Source of the DNA: Propionibacteriaceae bacterium
GTDB lineage: Bacteria > Actinomycetota > Actinomycetes > Propionibacteriales > Propionibacteriaceae
Direction of reading: 5' to 3'
NCBI GenBank assembly: GCA_031267645.1
Contig: JAIRYW010000076.1
Location: 18,793 to 82,792 of the forward strand
Length of the DNA stretch: 64,000 nucleotides
Shown here: positions 1 through 8,288 of the stretch, piece by piece
Numbering within the stretch: position 1 is the stretch's first letter
Layout: every line of letters starts with the position of its first letter
Made by a program: the position numbers and the translations under genes
The notes under the pieces: model-generated
The model's input: the letters and a program-made list of their open reading frames with translations, nothing else
The model's database searches: none
Told to the model about the DNA's origin: nothing

Positions 1-329
1 GCCTGGCCGACACGGTGGTCGGAGCCGACTGGGTCTTCACCGGCGAAGGCAGCGTCGACTCGCAAACCTTGCACGGCAAAGTGCCCTGGGGCGTGGCCCG
101 GACCGCCGCCCAGGCCGGGGCGCCGACCGTCATCTTCGGCGGTCGTGTGGCCCCGGGCAGCGAAGCCCTCCTGAGCGACACCACCGTCGCCTTGGTGCCG
201 ATCCTGAAGTCGGCCCAAGACCTGCCGCAGGCTCTGCTGGAAGGGCCACAGAACTTGGCCGACGCGGCCGAGACCACCCTCCGTCTGCTCCTGGCCGGCG
301 CCCGCTGGGGCGGGCCGTCGAGCACCTGA
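1..329 (+). CDS. glycerate kinase, C-terminal part (cut by window edge)
   Basis: This is the C-terminal part of a type I glycerate 2-kinase (GlxK/GarK family), which phosphorylates glycerate to phosphoglycerate in the cytoplasm. The reading frame is open to the left edge (first full codon at position 3), so the true start lies outside the window. The visible stretch carries the family hallmark TGEGSVDSQTLHGKVPWGVA, part of the active site, followed by the usual Rossmann-like segment TVIFGGRV and a short C-terminal helix. It converges on the LarA-type gene, whose stop is about 125 bp away. A kinase for a 2-hydroxyacid facing a 2-hydroxyacid racemase could be meaningful, but the two belong to different transcription units. 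The family call is firm; the in vivo substrate is inferred. Confidence 0.85.
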   Translation, partial: LADTVVGADWVFTGEGSVDSQTLHGKVPWGVARTAAQAGAPTVIFGGRVAPGSEALLSDTTVALVPILKSAQDLPQALLEGPQNLADAAETTLRLLLAGARWGGPSST

Positions 330-453
330 TCGACCAGACAGCCCCGAGGCTTCGGCCCCGGCGATCACGCCGTCGCGCCCTTCGGCCGGCCGGGCGGTCG
401 CGGACGGCGCTTCCCCGGCCCCGCCGCCCGTCGAGCGGCCCCGGAGCGGCCCC

Positions 454-1764
454 TCAGTCGACCGCGGCCGGGCCGCCGTAGACCGGAATGACATACGGAC
501 CCTCCGGCACCACGGCCACGACCGGGTCGCCGGAACGGGCGATGGCGTCGGCCACGGCCTGGTCGACCGAGTCGATCAACTCGACCCCGGTGATACGTCG
601 CTCAGCCTCGTCCAAACCGCCGGTCAGGAGCTGGATCGTGCCCACCCGCATCGGCTTGAGCTGCATCTCGGTCTGCCACTCGTCGACGTCGGCCAGCGCC
701 TTGCCCATGATCGAGGCCAGGAAACGCTCCGGCCCCAATTCGACCAGCCGGGCCTGGGACTGGCGGAACTCGGGGCTGCCGAAGCCCTCAGAGCACTCCG
801 AGACGATGATCAAAGACCCGCCCGGCCGCAAAATGTCGATCGGCGTCACCATGCCCTTGACGGTCTGATAGTAGGTCTTGTCCAAGGGGTAGCCGGCGGC
901 CGAGGTCACGACCGTGGAGTAGCGTCGGGGCAGCTGGGGGCAGGTCGACTGCGACACGAAGTCGACCGCCGCCAGATGGCTGGCCTCGATCTCGCCGAAG
1001 GTGACGCAGACCAGGTCGCGGTCCTCGTCCAGAACGGTGTTGAGGGCGTACAACTCCCCCACCCGGCGCACGATCTCGAGCTGGGCTTGATGCAACGGGT
1101 TGCCCCGCAGGTTGCACTGCACGGCCAGCGGGTCCTCCATGAAGGTGGCGTTGTGGAAGGTACGGATGGTGCGTTGCCCGGCCACGCCTGGCGCCACCAC
1201 CTTGCGCCCGCCCGACCAGCCGGCCATGAAATGGGGCTCGACCAGGCCGGTCACGATCCGCAGGTCGGCCTCGACCAGGCAGCGATTGACCACCACCGGC
1301 ACGCCCCGGGTCTCGGTCACCCCCAGGTCGACCAGACCGGCCTCGTCCCGCGCCAAGTGGTTGACCACTCTGATGTTGTCCAAGACCCAGGGGTCGCCGA
1401 TCAGCTCGGCCAGCTCCTCCCCCTCGTTGGGCCGGTGCAGGCCACAGGCCACCAGCACGGTGATGGCCCCCTGGTCGATCCCGGCCCGCATCATCTGCTC
1501 GATCATGGGCCTCAAGAAGAGACCGTTGGGGACCGGCCGGGTGATGTCGCAGACCACCACGCAGGCGCTCCGGCGACCCTGGGCCAGGCGGCTCAAGGGC
1601 GGCGCGGAGACCGGCTGGTCGAAGACGGCCAGGATGGCGGCCCGGGGATCGGGCAGCTTGGGCAGGGGCTGTTTGCGGATGACGGTGGCTTCGGCCCCCG
1701 GGGGCAGGTGGAGCGGCAGCGTGCCGCGGCCGTAGAGCAATTCGATCGTACGAGGGCCGTCCAT
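454..1764 (-). CDS. LarA-type nickel-pincer racemase/epimerase (DUF2088 family)
   Basis: The 436-residue protein belongs to the LarA family, whose founding member racemises lactate with a nickel-pincer nucleotide cofactor. The catalytic set of LarA is intact: D73 in DITRPVPN, H110 in CGLHRP, H178 in EPHFMAGW, K188 in GGRKVVAPG (cofactor attachment) and H204 in FHNATF. Their spacing matches D72, H108, H174, K184 and H200 of lactobacillar LarA. A purine-rich ribosome binding site (AAGGGGAAG) precedes the ATG. It is the last gene of a leftward unit behind a sugar-type ABC importer, so the substrate may be a sugar acid or another 2-hydroxyacid rather than lactate. The cofactor genes larB, larC and larE are not in the window. 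The family call is firm; the substrate is unknown. Confidence 0.88.
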   Translation of the reverse strand: MDGPRTIELLYGRGTLPLHLPPGAEATVIRKQPLPKLPDPRAAILAVFDQPVSAPPLSRLAQGRRSACVVVCDITRPVPNGLFLRPMIEQMMRAGIDQGAITVLVACGLHRPNEGEELAELIGDPWVLDNIRVVNHLARDEAGLVDLGVTETRGVPVVVNRCLVEADLRIVTGLVEPHFMAGWSGGRKVVAPGVAGQRTIRTFHNATFMEDPLAVQCNLRGNPLHQAQLEIVRRVGELYALNTVLDEDRDLVCVTFGEIEASHLAAVDFVSQSTCPQLPRRYSTVVTSAAGYPLDKTYYQTVKGMVTPIDILRPGGSLIIVSECSEGFGSPEFRQSQARLVELGPERFLASIMGKALADVDEWQTEMQLKPMRVGTIQLLTGGLDEAERRITGVELIDSVDQAVADAIARSGDPVVAVVPEGPYVIPVYGGPAAVD

Positions 1765-1899
1765 GGCTTCCCCTTCCCGCGACCGGGGCCACCGCGTCCC
1801 GGTTCCGCCCCCATCGTAGGACTGTGGCCGGGCTGCCGCCCGCCCGGGGCGACCCGGTTGGCCGGTCCAGTCGCTCCCGGCCGACGGCCCCGGCCCCGC

Positions 1900-2721
1900 T
1901 CAGCGACTGGCGCCGGCCAACAACCCGGCCACGAATTGGCGTTGGAAGATCAGGTAAACCGCCACGATGGGTCCGATCACGATCAAGCTGGCGGCGCTCA
2001 GCAGCGGCAGGTCGGTCGAGTGGGGGGCGACGAAGAAGCCCAAACCGGCCGGAGCGGTGCGTCGGTTGGGGTCGGACACGATGGTGACGACGAGCAAGAA
2101 CTGGTTCCAGGCCCACATGAAGTACAACACCGCCAGCGTCGCCACGGCCGGCCTCGCCAAAGGCCACTGGATCCAACGCAGACGTTGCCAGGGGCTGGCC
2201 CCGTCCAGCACCGCTTGCTCGACCAGTTCGGTCGGCAGACCGGCGAAGACCCGACGCATCCAGTAGACCCCGAAGGGCAGGAAGGCGGCCGCTTCGACCA
2301 GGCTGAGGGTGATCAAGGAATCGGTCAGGTGGAGCTGGCGCAGATCGTGGTACAAGGGCACGATGACGACCTCGATGGGCAAGGTCAGGCCGAGCAGGAA
2401 GACCAACCCCAAACCGGTCCGCCCGGGGGTGCGCATGGCCCCCAGACCGTAGCCGGCCAAGGTCGCCAACAACACCGTCAACGGCACCACGATCGCGCAG
2501 ACGATCAGGCTCGAGCCCATCAGGCTGGCGAAGTGGCCCTCCTGCCAAGCCGTGGCCAAATTGCCCCAGGAGAAGCGCTCCGGCCAAGACAGCCCGGCGA
2601 CATGGGCGCCGGGCGGGTGGAAGGCGGCCAGGACCAGCCCCAACAAGGGTGTCACCAGGCCCAGCGCCATGACGGTCAAGACCAGGTACGAGGCGACGCG
2701 CTCGACCGGACTGGTCCTCAT
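1900..2721 (-). CDS. carbohydrate ABC transporter permease, MalG type
   Basis: A 273-residue inner-membrane permease of the carbohydrate (CUT1) class. It has about six hydrophobic segments: the first near residues 13-35, then several between 75 and 270. The EAA loop that contacts the ATPase is visible as EQAVLDGASPWQRLRWI around residue 170, followed by PLARPAVATLAV. It overlaps the MalF-type gene upstream by four bases, so the two are probably translated together as one heterodimeric channel. No ATPase gene accompanies the set. Importers of this class often share a genome-wide MsmX/UgpC-like ATPase encoded elsewhere. The substrate cannot be read from the sequence. Confidence 0.9.
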   Translation of the reverse strand: MRTSPVERVASYLVLTVMALGLVTPLLGLVLAAFHPPGAHVAGLSWPERFSWGNLATAWQEGHFASLMGSSLIVCAIVVPLTVLLATLAGYGLGAMRTPGRTGLGLVFLLGLTLPIEVVIVPLYHDLRQLHLTDSLITLSLVEAAAFLPFGVYWMRRVFAGLPTELVEQAVLDGASPWQRLRWIQWPLARPAVATLAVLYFMWAWNQFLLVVTIVSDPNRRTAPAGLGFFVAPHSTDLPLLSAASLIVIGPIVAVYLIFQRQFVAGLLAGASR

Positions 2722-3650
2722 CGGTCCTCCCGGCCTTGGGCCAGGCGGCCGGCGGCCAGGGCGGCCACCAGGACCAGGCCGCTCAAGACCACGGCCAAAG
2801 CGGCGGCGTGGCCCAGATCGCCCGCCATCAAGCGCTGGTACACCAACAGGCCGGGCACGTCGGTGCGGTGGCCGGGCGAACCGTTGGTGGTGACGAAGAC
2901 GATGTCGAAGCTGGCCAGGGCCGAGATGACGGTGACGGTCAGGGCCAAGCCGATCTCGGAGCGCAGGCCGGGCCGGGTGACGGACCAGAACTCGCGCACC
3001 GGACCGGCCCCGTCCAGCCGGGCGGCCTCGTACAGATCACGGTCGATCCGCCCGCAGCCGGCCATGAACAGCATCATGCAAAGCCCGGATTGGACCCAGG
3101 CCCCGATCAGGCCGATGGCGATCAGGGCGTAGTCCCACTCCCCCAACCAGGCCCGGCCCTGGTCCAGGCCGAACCAGCCCAGGACCTGGTTGACCAGCCC
3201 CTGCGGCGACAGCGCCCAGCGCCAGACCACGCCCACCGCCACCAGGGGCAAGATTTGGGGCAAGAAGAAGACCAGCCGGAAGACCGCCAGGCCCTTGATC
3301 CGCCGGCGGGTCAACAGAGCGGCCCAGACCAGCCCCAGGCCGACCGGGACGAGGGAGAAGAAGATCACAAGGACGCCGGCGTGCAGGATCGAACCGCGCA
3401 GGATCGGGTCCGTCAGCACGTCGACGTAATTGGCCCAGCCGCGCCAAGTCGCCTGGTTGACGCCGTCCCAGCGCCACAACGACAGGTTGACGGTGCGGCC
3501 GGCCGGGTACAAGATCAGGCCGCCGTACAGCAGCAAGGCGGGCGCGACGAACCACAGACCCGACCATTGCCGCCGCCCGCCGGCGACCGGCCGGGCGGTC
3601 CGGCCGGCCCTGGCCGCCGACCGCACCCGGGCGGCCCCCCTCACGCTCAT
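2718..3650 (-). CDS. carbohydrate ABC transporter permease, MalF type
   Basis: A 310-residue membrane permease of the carbohydrate ABC class and partner of the MalG-type protein encoded just downstream with a 4-base overlap. After a basic cytoplasmic N-terminus of about 30 residues it has around six membrane segments, the first in LWFVAPALLLYGGLILY. The EAA motif appears as YEAARLDGAGPVREFWSV near residue 212. The binding-protein gene ends its upstream intergenic region only about 10 bp away, which supports one operon. The class is clear; the imported compound is not. Given the neighbouring LarA-type enzyme, a sugar or sugar acid is a reasonable guess. Confidence 0.9.
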   Translation of the reverse strand: MSVRGAARVRSAARAGRTARPVAGGRRQWSGLWFVAPALLLYGGLILYPAGRTVNLSLWRWDGVNQATWRGWANYVDVLTDPILRGSILHAGVLVIFFSLVPVGLGLVWAALLTRRRIKGLAVFRLVFFLPQILPLVAVGVVWRWALSPQGLVNQVLGWFGLDQGRAWLGEWDYALIAIGLIGAWVQSGLCMMLFMAGCGRIDRDLYEAARLDGAGPVREFWSVTRPGLRSEIGLALTVTVISALASFDIVFVTTNGSPGHRTDVPGLLVYQRLMAGDLGHAAALAVVLSGLVLVAALAAGRLAQGREDR

Positions 3651-3660
3651 TCGGCCAAGC

Positions 3661-4989
3661 TCAGCCCTTGCTCTCCTGCCAGTCGGCCTGGACCGAGGCG
3701 ATGAAGTCGGCCGGCGTCAGTTGGCCGGCGATGACGGCCTGCAAGCCCTGGGTCAAGGTGGTGTGCATGGTCGGCGTGGCGTGGTCGTAGAAGGTCACGA
3801 TGCCGGAGTCGCGCACGGCCTGGGCGTAGGCCTGGCGCAGGTCGCTGGCGACGCCCGGCGCGGGCTCCGGAGCGGACTCGACGTTGACCGGCAACATGCC
3901 CAAACCGACCGAGATGCGCGCCGCCTGGGCCGAGGCCAGGTAGTCCAAGAAGGCGGCCGCCACCGTGGCCTTGGCCGACCGGGCGGAGATGGCGAAGCCG
4001 GCTGTGAAACCCTGGCCGGTGACCGGTTCTTGGAGCGTGCGGCCGGGGAAGCTGAAGAAGCCGACCTCTTCACCCAAGCCCTCCTGGACCGTGCCGACGG
4101 CCCAGGAGCCGTCGACCGTGAAGACGGCCTGGCCCTGGGCGAACTGGGCCCGGGCGTCGTCCTCCTTGGTGCCGTTGGCCGAAGCCGGGAAATAGCCCTG
4201 CCGGGCCCAGTCGGCCAACTCGGTCGTGGCCTCGACCGCGGCGGCCCGGTCGATGGTCGCCCCAGGCTGGCCGTTGACCCAGTCCTGGGCCGCCGCGACG
4301 CCGAACAGGCTGGTCAACAGACCGCCCCAGAGGTGGATGCCGCCGTCGTCCAACGAACCCAAGGCGATCGGCGTCAGACCGGCGTTCTTGACCGCCTTGA
4401 GGGCGATCTGGAACTCCTGCAAGGTGCCGGGCGGCGCCTCGACGCCAGCTTGGTTGAGCAGTGATTTGTTGTAGAAGACGCCGGTGTAGGAGGCCCCGCC
4501 CGGTATGCCGTACTGGGCTCCGACGCCGTGCGTCCGGCCGTCCGGGCTGAGCCGGAGCTGGGCCAGCTCCGAGGCCGGGAACTTCGACTCCCAGTCGTAG
4601 GCCTCCAGGTACGGCGCCAGGTCGAGGACGTGGCCGGCCGGGGCCACGGTCTGAATAGCGGAGTCGACGTATTGCACCAGGTCGGGCGCGGAGTCGCTAG
4701 TCAGGCGGTTGACGACGTCGGTCGCGAAATTACCGCAGTCCTCGTATTGCTTGTCGAACGTGATATTGGGATGGAGCGCGGTGAAGCCGTCGATCAGATC
4801 CTCGACCGGGTGGGCGTCGCAGTAGGCGATGACCAGCTGGACCGGCTCGGTCGGCAAGGTGGTGTCGACGGCCGGCGGTGGGGTGGCCGAGTTGGACGGG
4901 ACCGGGTCGCCGCTGGGCGAACAGCCGGCCAAACCGCCGACGGCCAACAGGGCCGCCGCCAAGCATGCTGACGTGATCTGGTTTCTCAT
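3661..4989 (-). CDS. ABC transporter extracellular solute-binding lipoprotein (family 1)
   Basis: A 442-residue solute-binding protein that would capture the substrate outside the cell for the two permeases downstream. The N-terminus is a lipoprotein signal with lipobox LAGC (MRNQITSACLAAALLAVGG, then LAGC), so it should be lipid-anchored to the membrane. The rest is typical of the maltose-type family, with segments such as YKNKSLL-like FYNKSLLNQAGVEAPPGTL and the GRTLQEPVTGQGFTAGFAIS region. A strong ribosome binding site, AGGAGG, lies 8-9 bases before the ATG. It is the first ABC gene of the set; the MFS gene upstream is only about 70 bp away and in the same direction. The substrate is unknown. 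Confidence 0.9.
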   Translation of the reverse strand: MRNQITSACLAAALLAVGGLAGCSPSGDPVPSNSATPPPAVDTTLPTEPVQLVIAYCDAHPVEDLIDGFTALHPNITFDKQYEDCGNFATDVVNRLTSDSAPDLVQYVDSAIQTVAPAGHVLDLAPYLEAYDWESKFPASELAQLRLSPDGRTHGVGAQYGIPGGASYTGVFYNKSLLNQAGVEAPPGTLQEFQIALKAVKNAGLTPIALGSLDDGGIHLWGGLLTSLFGVAAAQDWVNGQPGATIDRAAAVEATTELADWARQGYFPASANGTKEDDARAQFAQGQAVFTVDGSWAVGTVQEGLGEEVGFFSFPGRTLQEPVTGQGFTAGFAISARSAKATVAAAFLDYLASAQAARISVGLGMLPVNVESAPEPAPGVASDLRQAYAQAVRDSGIVTFYDHATPTMHTTLTQGLQAVIAGQLTPADFIASVQADWQESKG

Positions 4990-5061
4990 AGTTGGAACCT
5001 CCTCTGGGTCGGCGGCCGAGGCCGCCTCGGTGGGGTGGTCGATGGGCGGGCCAGGCCGGCC

Positions 5062-6483
5062 TCAGTCGGTCAAGACTCGACCTTTCATCTCGGGCAGTCG
5101 GATGGCTCCGACGGCCGCTATCAGGAAGAAGGCGGCGAAGAGGACGAAGGTCCAGGACTTCGAGTGGACGAAGACCAGGGGCGCAATCAAGGGCGCCGCG
5201 ATCGAGGCCAGGCGCCCGAAGCCGGCCGCCCAGCCGGACCCGGTGCCCCGTAGCCGGGTCGGGTAGATCTCCGGGGTCGAGGCGTAGAGCGCGCCCCAGG
5301 CTCCCAGGTTGAAGAAGCTGAGCAACATGCCGGCGGCGATGATGGTGGCCGGACGGTCGGCCTGGGAGAAGAGGGCGGCGGCCACGGCGGAGCCGACCAG
5401 GAAGGTGGCCAGGGTGGCGCGACGGCCCCAGCGCTCGATCAGAAAGGCCGAGCAAGCGTAACCCGGCAGCTGGGCCAAGGTGATGATGAGGGTGTATTGC
5501 AGCGACTTGGTGGTCGAGCCCAGGTCGGCCGCCAAGATGGTGGGCAGCCAGGTGAAGGCGCCGTAGTACGAGAAGTTGACGCAGAACCAGACCGTCCAGA
5601 TGGCGATGGTGCGCCCGATCATGGGACGGCTGAAGAGGGCCGCCACCGAAACCTGGCCGGGCTCGAACTCGGCCCCGGCCTCCTCGGTCGGGACCGTCTC
5701 AGGCTGGGCCGGGCCGTCGGTCGGAGCCGCCTCAGGCTGGGCCGGGCCGGACAGGACGGCCGCCTGCTCCGGGCTGAAGCCGGCCGAACGTTCGAAGGCC
5801 GCCACCGCCCGTTCGGCCTCGTCCAAACGGCCCTTCGACTCCAAGAAGCGGACCGACTCGGGCAGGGTACGACGGATGACGACGGCGTAGATGGCGGGCA
5901 GGGCGCCGACGGCCAAGGCCAGTCGCCAGCCCTTGTCGCCGAAGGGGCCGTCGGGGGCGGCCACGTAGTATCCGATCAGGGCGGCCAGAGTCCAGCCCAA
6001 GGCCCAGAAGGCCTCCAACCAGACGATCACCCGGCCTCGGATGCGCGGCGGCGAGAACTCAGACACCAAGGTCGAGGCGACCGGCAACTCGGCCCCCAGA
6101 CCCAGGCCGACCACGAAACGCAGCCCGATCAGCAGGCCGACCGACCAGGCCAGGGCGCTGGCCCCAGTGGCCAGGCCGTAGATCAACAAGGTGACGGCGA
6201 AGACCTGGCGCCGCCCCAGGCGGTCGGCCAGCAGACCGCCCAGAGAGGCCCCGATGGCCATGCCGGCGAAACCGGCCGAGGCGATCCAGGACTTCTCGGT
6301 CACGCCCACGCCCCAACTGGCCGGCAAAGCGACCAGGACGAAGCTGATCAGACCGACGTCCATGGCGTCCATGGCCCAGCCCAAACCGGACCCGACCAGC
6401 AGTCGGCCGTGCAATTTGGTGAAGGGCAAGCGATCGAGTCGGCGCGAGCGGCTGTGGCCAGTCGCCGTCACAGTATTCGGCAT
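5062..6483 (-). CDS. MFS transporter, metabolite:H+ symporter type
   Basis: A 473-residue major facilitator with about 12 membrane segments. The family signature of the 2-3 loop is present (GGLLADRLGRRQVF) and repeated in the second half as LIERWGRRATLA. GLGLGAELPVASTLVSEFSP resembles the aromatic-acid/niacin-type symporters (AAHS, NiaP-like). The central cytoplasmic loop contains a short proline/glutamate-rich imperfect repeat (AQPEAAPTDGP, AQPETVPTEE). It stands first in the leftward unit that continues with the ABC importer and the LarA-type gene, so two different uptake systems may serve one pathway. The transported compound cannot be deduced. Confidence 0.88.
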   Translation of the reverse strand: MPNTVTATGHSRSRRLDRLPFTKLHGRLLVGSGLGWAMDAMDVGLISFVLVALPASWGVGVTEKSWIASAGFAGMAIGASLGGLLADRLGRRQVFAVTLLIYGLATGASALAWSVGLLIGLRFVVGLGLGAELPVASTLVSEFSPPRIRGRVIVWLEAFWALGWTLAALIGYYVAAPDGPFGDKGWRLALAVGALPAIYAVVIRRTLPESVRFLESKGRLDEAERAVAAFERSAGFSPEQAAVLSGPAQPEAAPTDGPAQPETVPTEEAGAEFEPGQVSVAALFSRPMIGRTIAIWTVWFCVNFSYYGAFTWLPTILAADLGSTTKSLQYTLIITLAQLPGYACSAFLIERWGRRATLATFLVGSAVAAALFSQADRPATIIAAGMLLSFFNLGAWGALYASTPEIYPTRLRGTGSGWAAGFGRLASIAAPLIAPLVFVHSKSWTFVLFAAFFLIAAVGAIRLPEMKGRVLTD

Positions 6484-6491
6484 GACAACAC

Positions 6492-6510
6492 AGGATACAC
6501 GGGTATACCA
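6492..6510 (-). promoter_or_regulatory. promoter with a GntR-like operator before the MFS gene
   Basis: On the minus strand a -10 hexamer TATCCT (6497-6492) sits 9-14 bases before the MFS start codon. Directly upstream, within what would be the promoter spacer, is the near-perfect palindrome TGGTATACCC (6510-6501). This fits the TGGTnnACCA-type half-site arrangement known for FadR-class GntR regulators. Binding there would block RNA polymerase. No GntR gene is present in the window, so the regulator is inferred only. Confidence 0.4.
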
Positions 6511-6550
6511 GGACCGTGGCGCCGGCGACCGTTCCCCGGACCGGGTGGCC

Positions 6551-6832
6551 TCAGCGCTGGTTGGTGGCTGTCTGTTCCTTCTCCCACAAGCTGAGCTGCT
6601 GCTCCAAGGCCTTCATCAATTCGAAGACCTGGGAGGGCGGGATGCGCACCCGCGAGACGATGGTGGCGTTCAAGATCAGATCGCCCGAGGCCTCGTCCCG
6701 GATGGCCGGCTCGGTGAAAGAGGAGAAGTCGAGCACAAAACAATCCTTGGTGTGCCAAGCGCGCACGAAGTCGGCGAACTCCCCCGACAATTGGTCTGGC
6801 GGCAAGGAGATCTGGATACGTTGTTCGGGCAC
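6551..6832 (-). CDS. DUF3467 family protein
   Basis: A 93-residue soluble protein matching the DUF3467 family in length and content: an N-terminal strand (EQRIQISLPPDQLSGEFADF), a core DFVRAWHTKDCFVLDF, a region ending NATIVSRVRIPP, and a C-terminal helix SQVFELMKALEQQL. The family is small, acidic and of unknown function. The start is GTG; the hexamer TAGGCT lies exactly 12 to 7 bases upstream, which favours leaderless expression. The gene stands alone between the MFS gene and the nucleosidase gene, on the same strand as both. Confidence 0.8.
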   Translation of the reverse strand: MPEQRIQISLPPDQLSGEFADFVRAWHTKDCFVLDFSSFTEPAIRDEASGDLILNATIVSRVRIPPSQVFELMKALEQQLSLWEKEQTATNQR

Positions 6833-6838
6833 GACCCG

Positions 6839-6844
6839 AGCCTA
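6839..6844 (-). promoter_or_regulatory. -10 box (TAGGCT) for leaderless DUF3467 mRNA
   Basis: TAGGCT occupies -12 to -7 relative to the GTG start, placing the expected transcription start on the first base of the start codon. No ribosome binding site is present between the two. Confidence 0.55.
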
Positions 6845-6884
6845 CCAGCGGCCGCCCGCCGGCTGGATCTCAGACGGGTTGGGT

Positions 6885-7628
6885 CTAAACCGCGGTCAGA
6901 CGCCGGACCGCGCCCACCACGACGTCGTGGTCGACCCGGGCCGCCACCGTCGAGACGAACTGGCTGAAGTCGACCGAGGCCCGGCCGTTGGCCCGGTCGG
7001 ACACGATCCGCACCACGCCGAAGGGACGACCGGCGGCGGTGCAGACCTGGGCCACGGCGGCCCCCTCCATCTCCACCGCCAGAGCGTCCGGCAGGTCGTT
7101 GCGCAACCGCCAGGCCAACTCGGTCGAATTGATGAAAAGGTCGCCGCTGACGATCAGGCCGGCGTGCCGGCGGGGCTGGCTCAAACCCATCTCAGCGCCG
7201 GGCCAGGGCCGGACCGCCACCGCCTGGTCGGCCGCCTCCAGCAGGGCTTGGGTGACCACGGGCGTGGGCGCGAAACGAGCCAGGCCGAGCTCGGGCTGGT
7301 GCCAGCGGGGGAAGAGCGGCCGGGGGTCGAGGTCGTGTTGCAGCAGAGCGGTCGCCACCACCAGGTCGCCCGGCTGGACGGCCTTGGCCAAGGCCCCGGC
7401 GGTGCCGACGAAGATGATCGTGTCGGCCAGGTCGACCATGACGGTGGCGGTCATGGCGGCCGCCACCTTGCCCACGCCGCTCAGGCCCAACACCACCGGA
7501 CAGCCGGCCAAGCTCCCGAAACGCAGCGGCCGGCCGTGGCGCAGCTCGGTCCTGACCTCGCCCTCGGCTGCCATGGCGGCGATCAAATCAGCCGCCTCGG
7601 CTTCGAGGGCCGACATCAAACCGATCAT
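6885..7628 (-). CDS. 5'-methylthioadenosine/S-adenosylhomocysteine nucleosidase
   Basis: A 247-residue nucleosidase of the PNP/UDP phosphorylase superfamily that would cleave adenine from methylthioadenosine or S-adenosylhomocysteine. Family marks are GLMSALEAEA at the N-terminus (catalytic Glu), GLSGVGKVAAAM, the turn VGTAGAL, the substrate-binding VEMEGAAVAQVC and the catalytic Asp in RIVSDRAN. The frame is open further upstream, but the ATG at 7628 is chosen because it overlaps the stop of the acetyltransferase gene in an ATGA junction and fits the family's N-terminus. Specificity between MTA and SAH cannot be told, and a related nucleoside phosphorylase role is less likely. Confidence 0.85.
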   Translation of the reverse strand: MIGLMSALEAEAADLIAAMAAEGEVRTELRHGRPLRFGSLAGCPVVLGLSGVGKVAAAMTATVMVDLADTIIFVGTAGALAKAVQPGDLVVATALLQHDLDPRPLFPRWHQPELGLARFAPTPVVTQALLEAADQAVAVRPWPGAEMGLSQPRRHAGLIVSGDLFINSTELAWRLRNDLPDALAVEMEGAAVAQVCTAAGRPFGVVRIVSDRANGRASVDFSQFVSTVAARVDHDVVVGAVRRLTAV

Positions 7629-8284
7629 GATTGGCCTTTCATCAAGCGGTCGCACAGCCCAGCCGGTGTCTCGCTGGCGTCCAGGGCGAAGCATTGATGG
7701 TCGCGCCAAGCGCCGTCGATGTGGATGTAGCGCGGCCGGACGCCCTCGTACCGGAAACCGAGCTTCTCGACCACGCGGAGGCTGGCGCTGTTCTCGGGCC
7801 GCACGCAGATTTCGATCCGGTGCAAGCCCATGACTCGCATGGCGTAGTCCGTGGCCAAGGCCACCGCCGCCGGCACCAGGCCCCGGCCGGCCCAATCCCG
7901 GTCGATCCAATAGCCGATCGAGGCGAAGCGGGCCGAACCGTAGACGATGTTGTTGAGGGTGCACTGGCCGATCAGCGGCCCGGGGCGGGACTGACGGTCG
8001 GCCCGGATCAGCCAAGGCACCATCCGGCCGTGACGGGCCTCGGATTGGAAGTAGGCCACCATGGCCCGGTCGGAGCGCCGCCGACCCCGTTCCGGGGGCG
8101 TGGCGGACCAGGGGTCCAGCCAGCTGGCGTTGCGACGCCGGACCTCGCCCCACTCGGCCAAGTCCCGTCGGCCGAAGGCGGTCAGCCAGATGTCGCCGAA
8201 GCGCAAGTCGACCGGCCAGCGATGGCGGCGGGGCAGAACCGGCGGGGCGGGGCGGGACGAGGAGTCGAAGGCGGTCTGAGGCAT
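7625..8284 (-). CDS. GNAT acetyltransferase, RimJ/RimL type
   Basis: A 219-residue N-acetyltransferase of the RimJ/RimL branch, which modifies N-termini of ribosomal proteins or small molecules using acetyl-CoA. Seen are the N-terminal strand VDLRFGDIWLTAF, WSATPPERGRRRS, the central NNIVYGSARFASIGYWID, the acetyl-CoA binding region DRDWAGRGLVPAAVALATDYA, and the C-terminal LHRIEICVRPENSASLRVVEKLGFRYEG. It is translationally coupled to the nucleosidase gene (4-base overlap). It follows the MoeA-like gene with only four bases between, so these three probably form one transcript. The substrate is unknown. Confidence 0.85.
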   Translation of the reverse strand: MPQTAFDSSSRPAPPVLPRRHRWPVDLRFGDIWLTAFGRRDLAEWGEVRRRNASWLDPWSATPPERGRRRSDRAMVAYFQSEARHGRMVPWLIRADRQSRPGPLIGQCTLNNIVYGSARFASIGYWIDRDWAGRGLVPAAVALATDYAMRVMGLHRIEICVRPENSASLRVVEKLGFRYEGVRPRYIHIDGAWRDHQCFALDASETPAGLCDRLMKGQS

Positions 8285-8288
8285 GGCT

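Noticed and set aside
976..3132. Long open frame opposite the LarA-type gene and the permeases
   Set aside because: Its composition (Gln, His, Gly, Pro, Arg) is that of an antisense shadow in GC-rich DNA, and the opposite frames hold clear families with conserved motifs.
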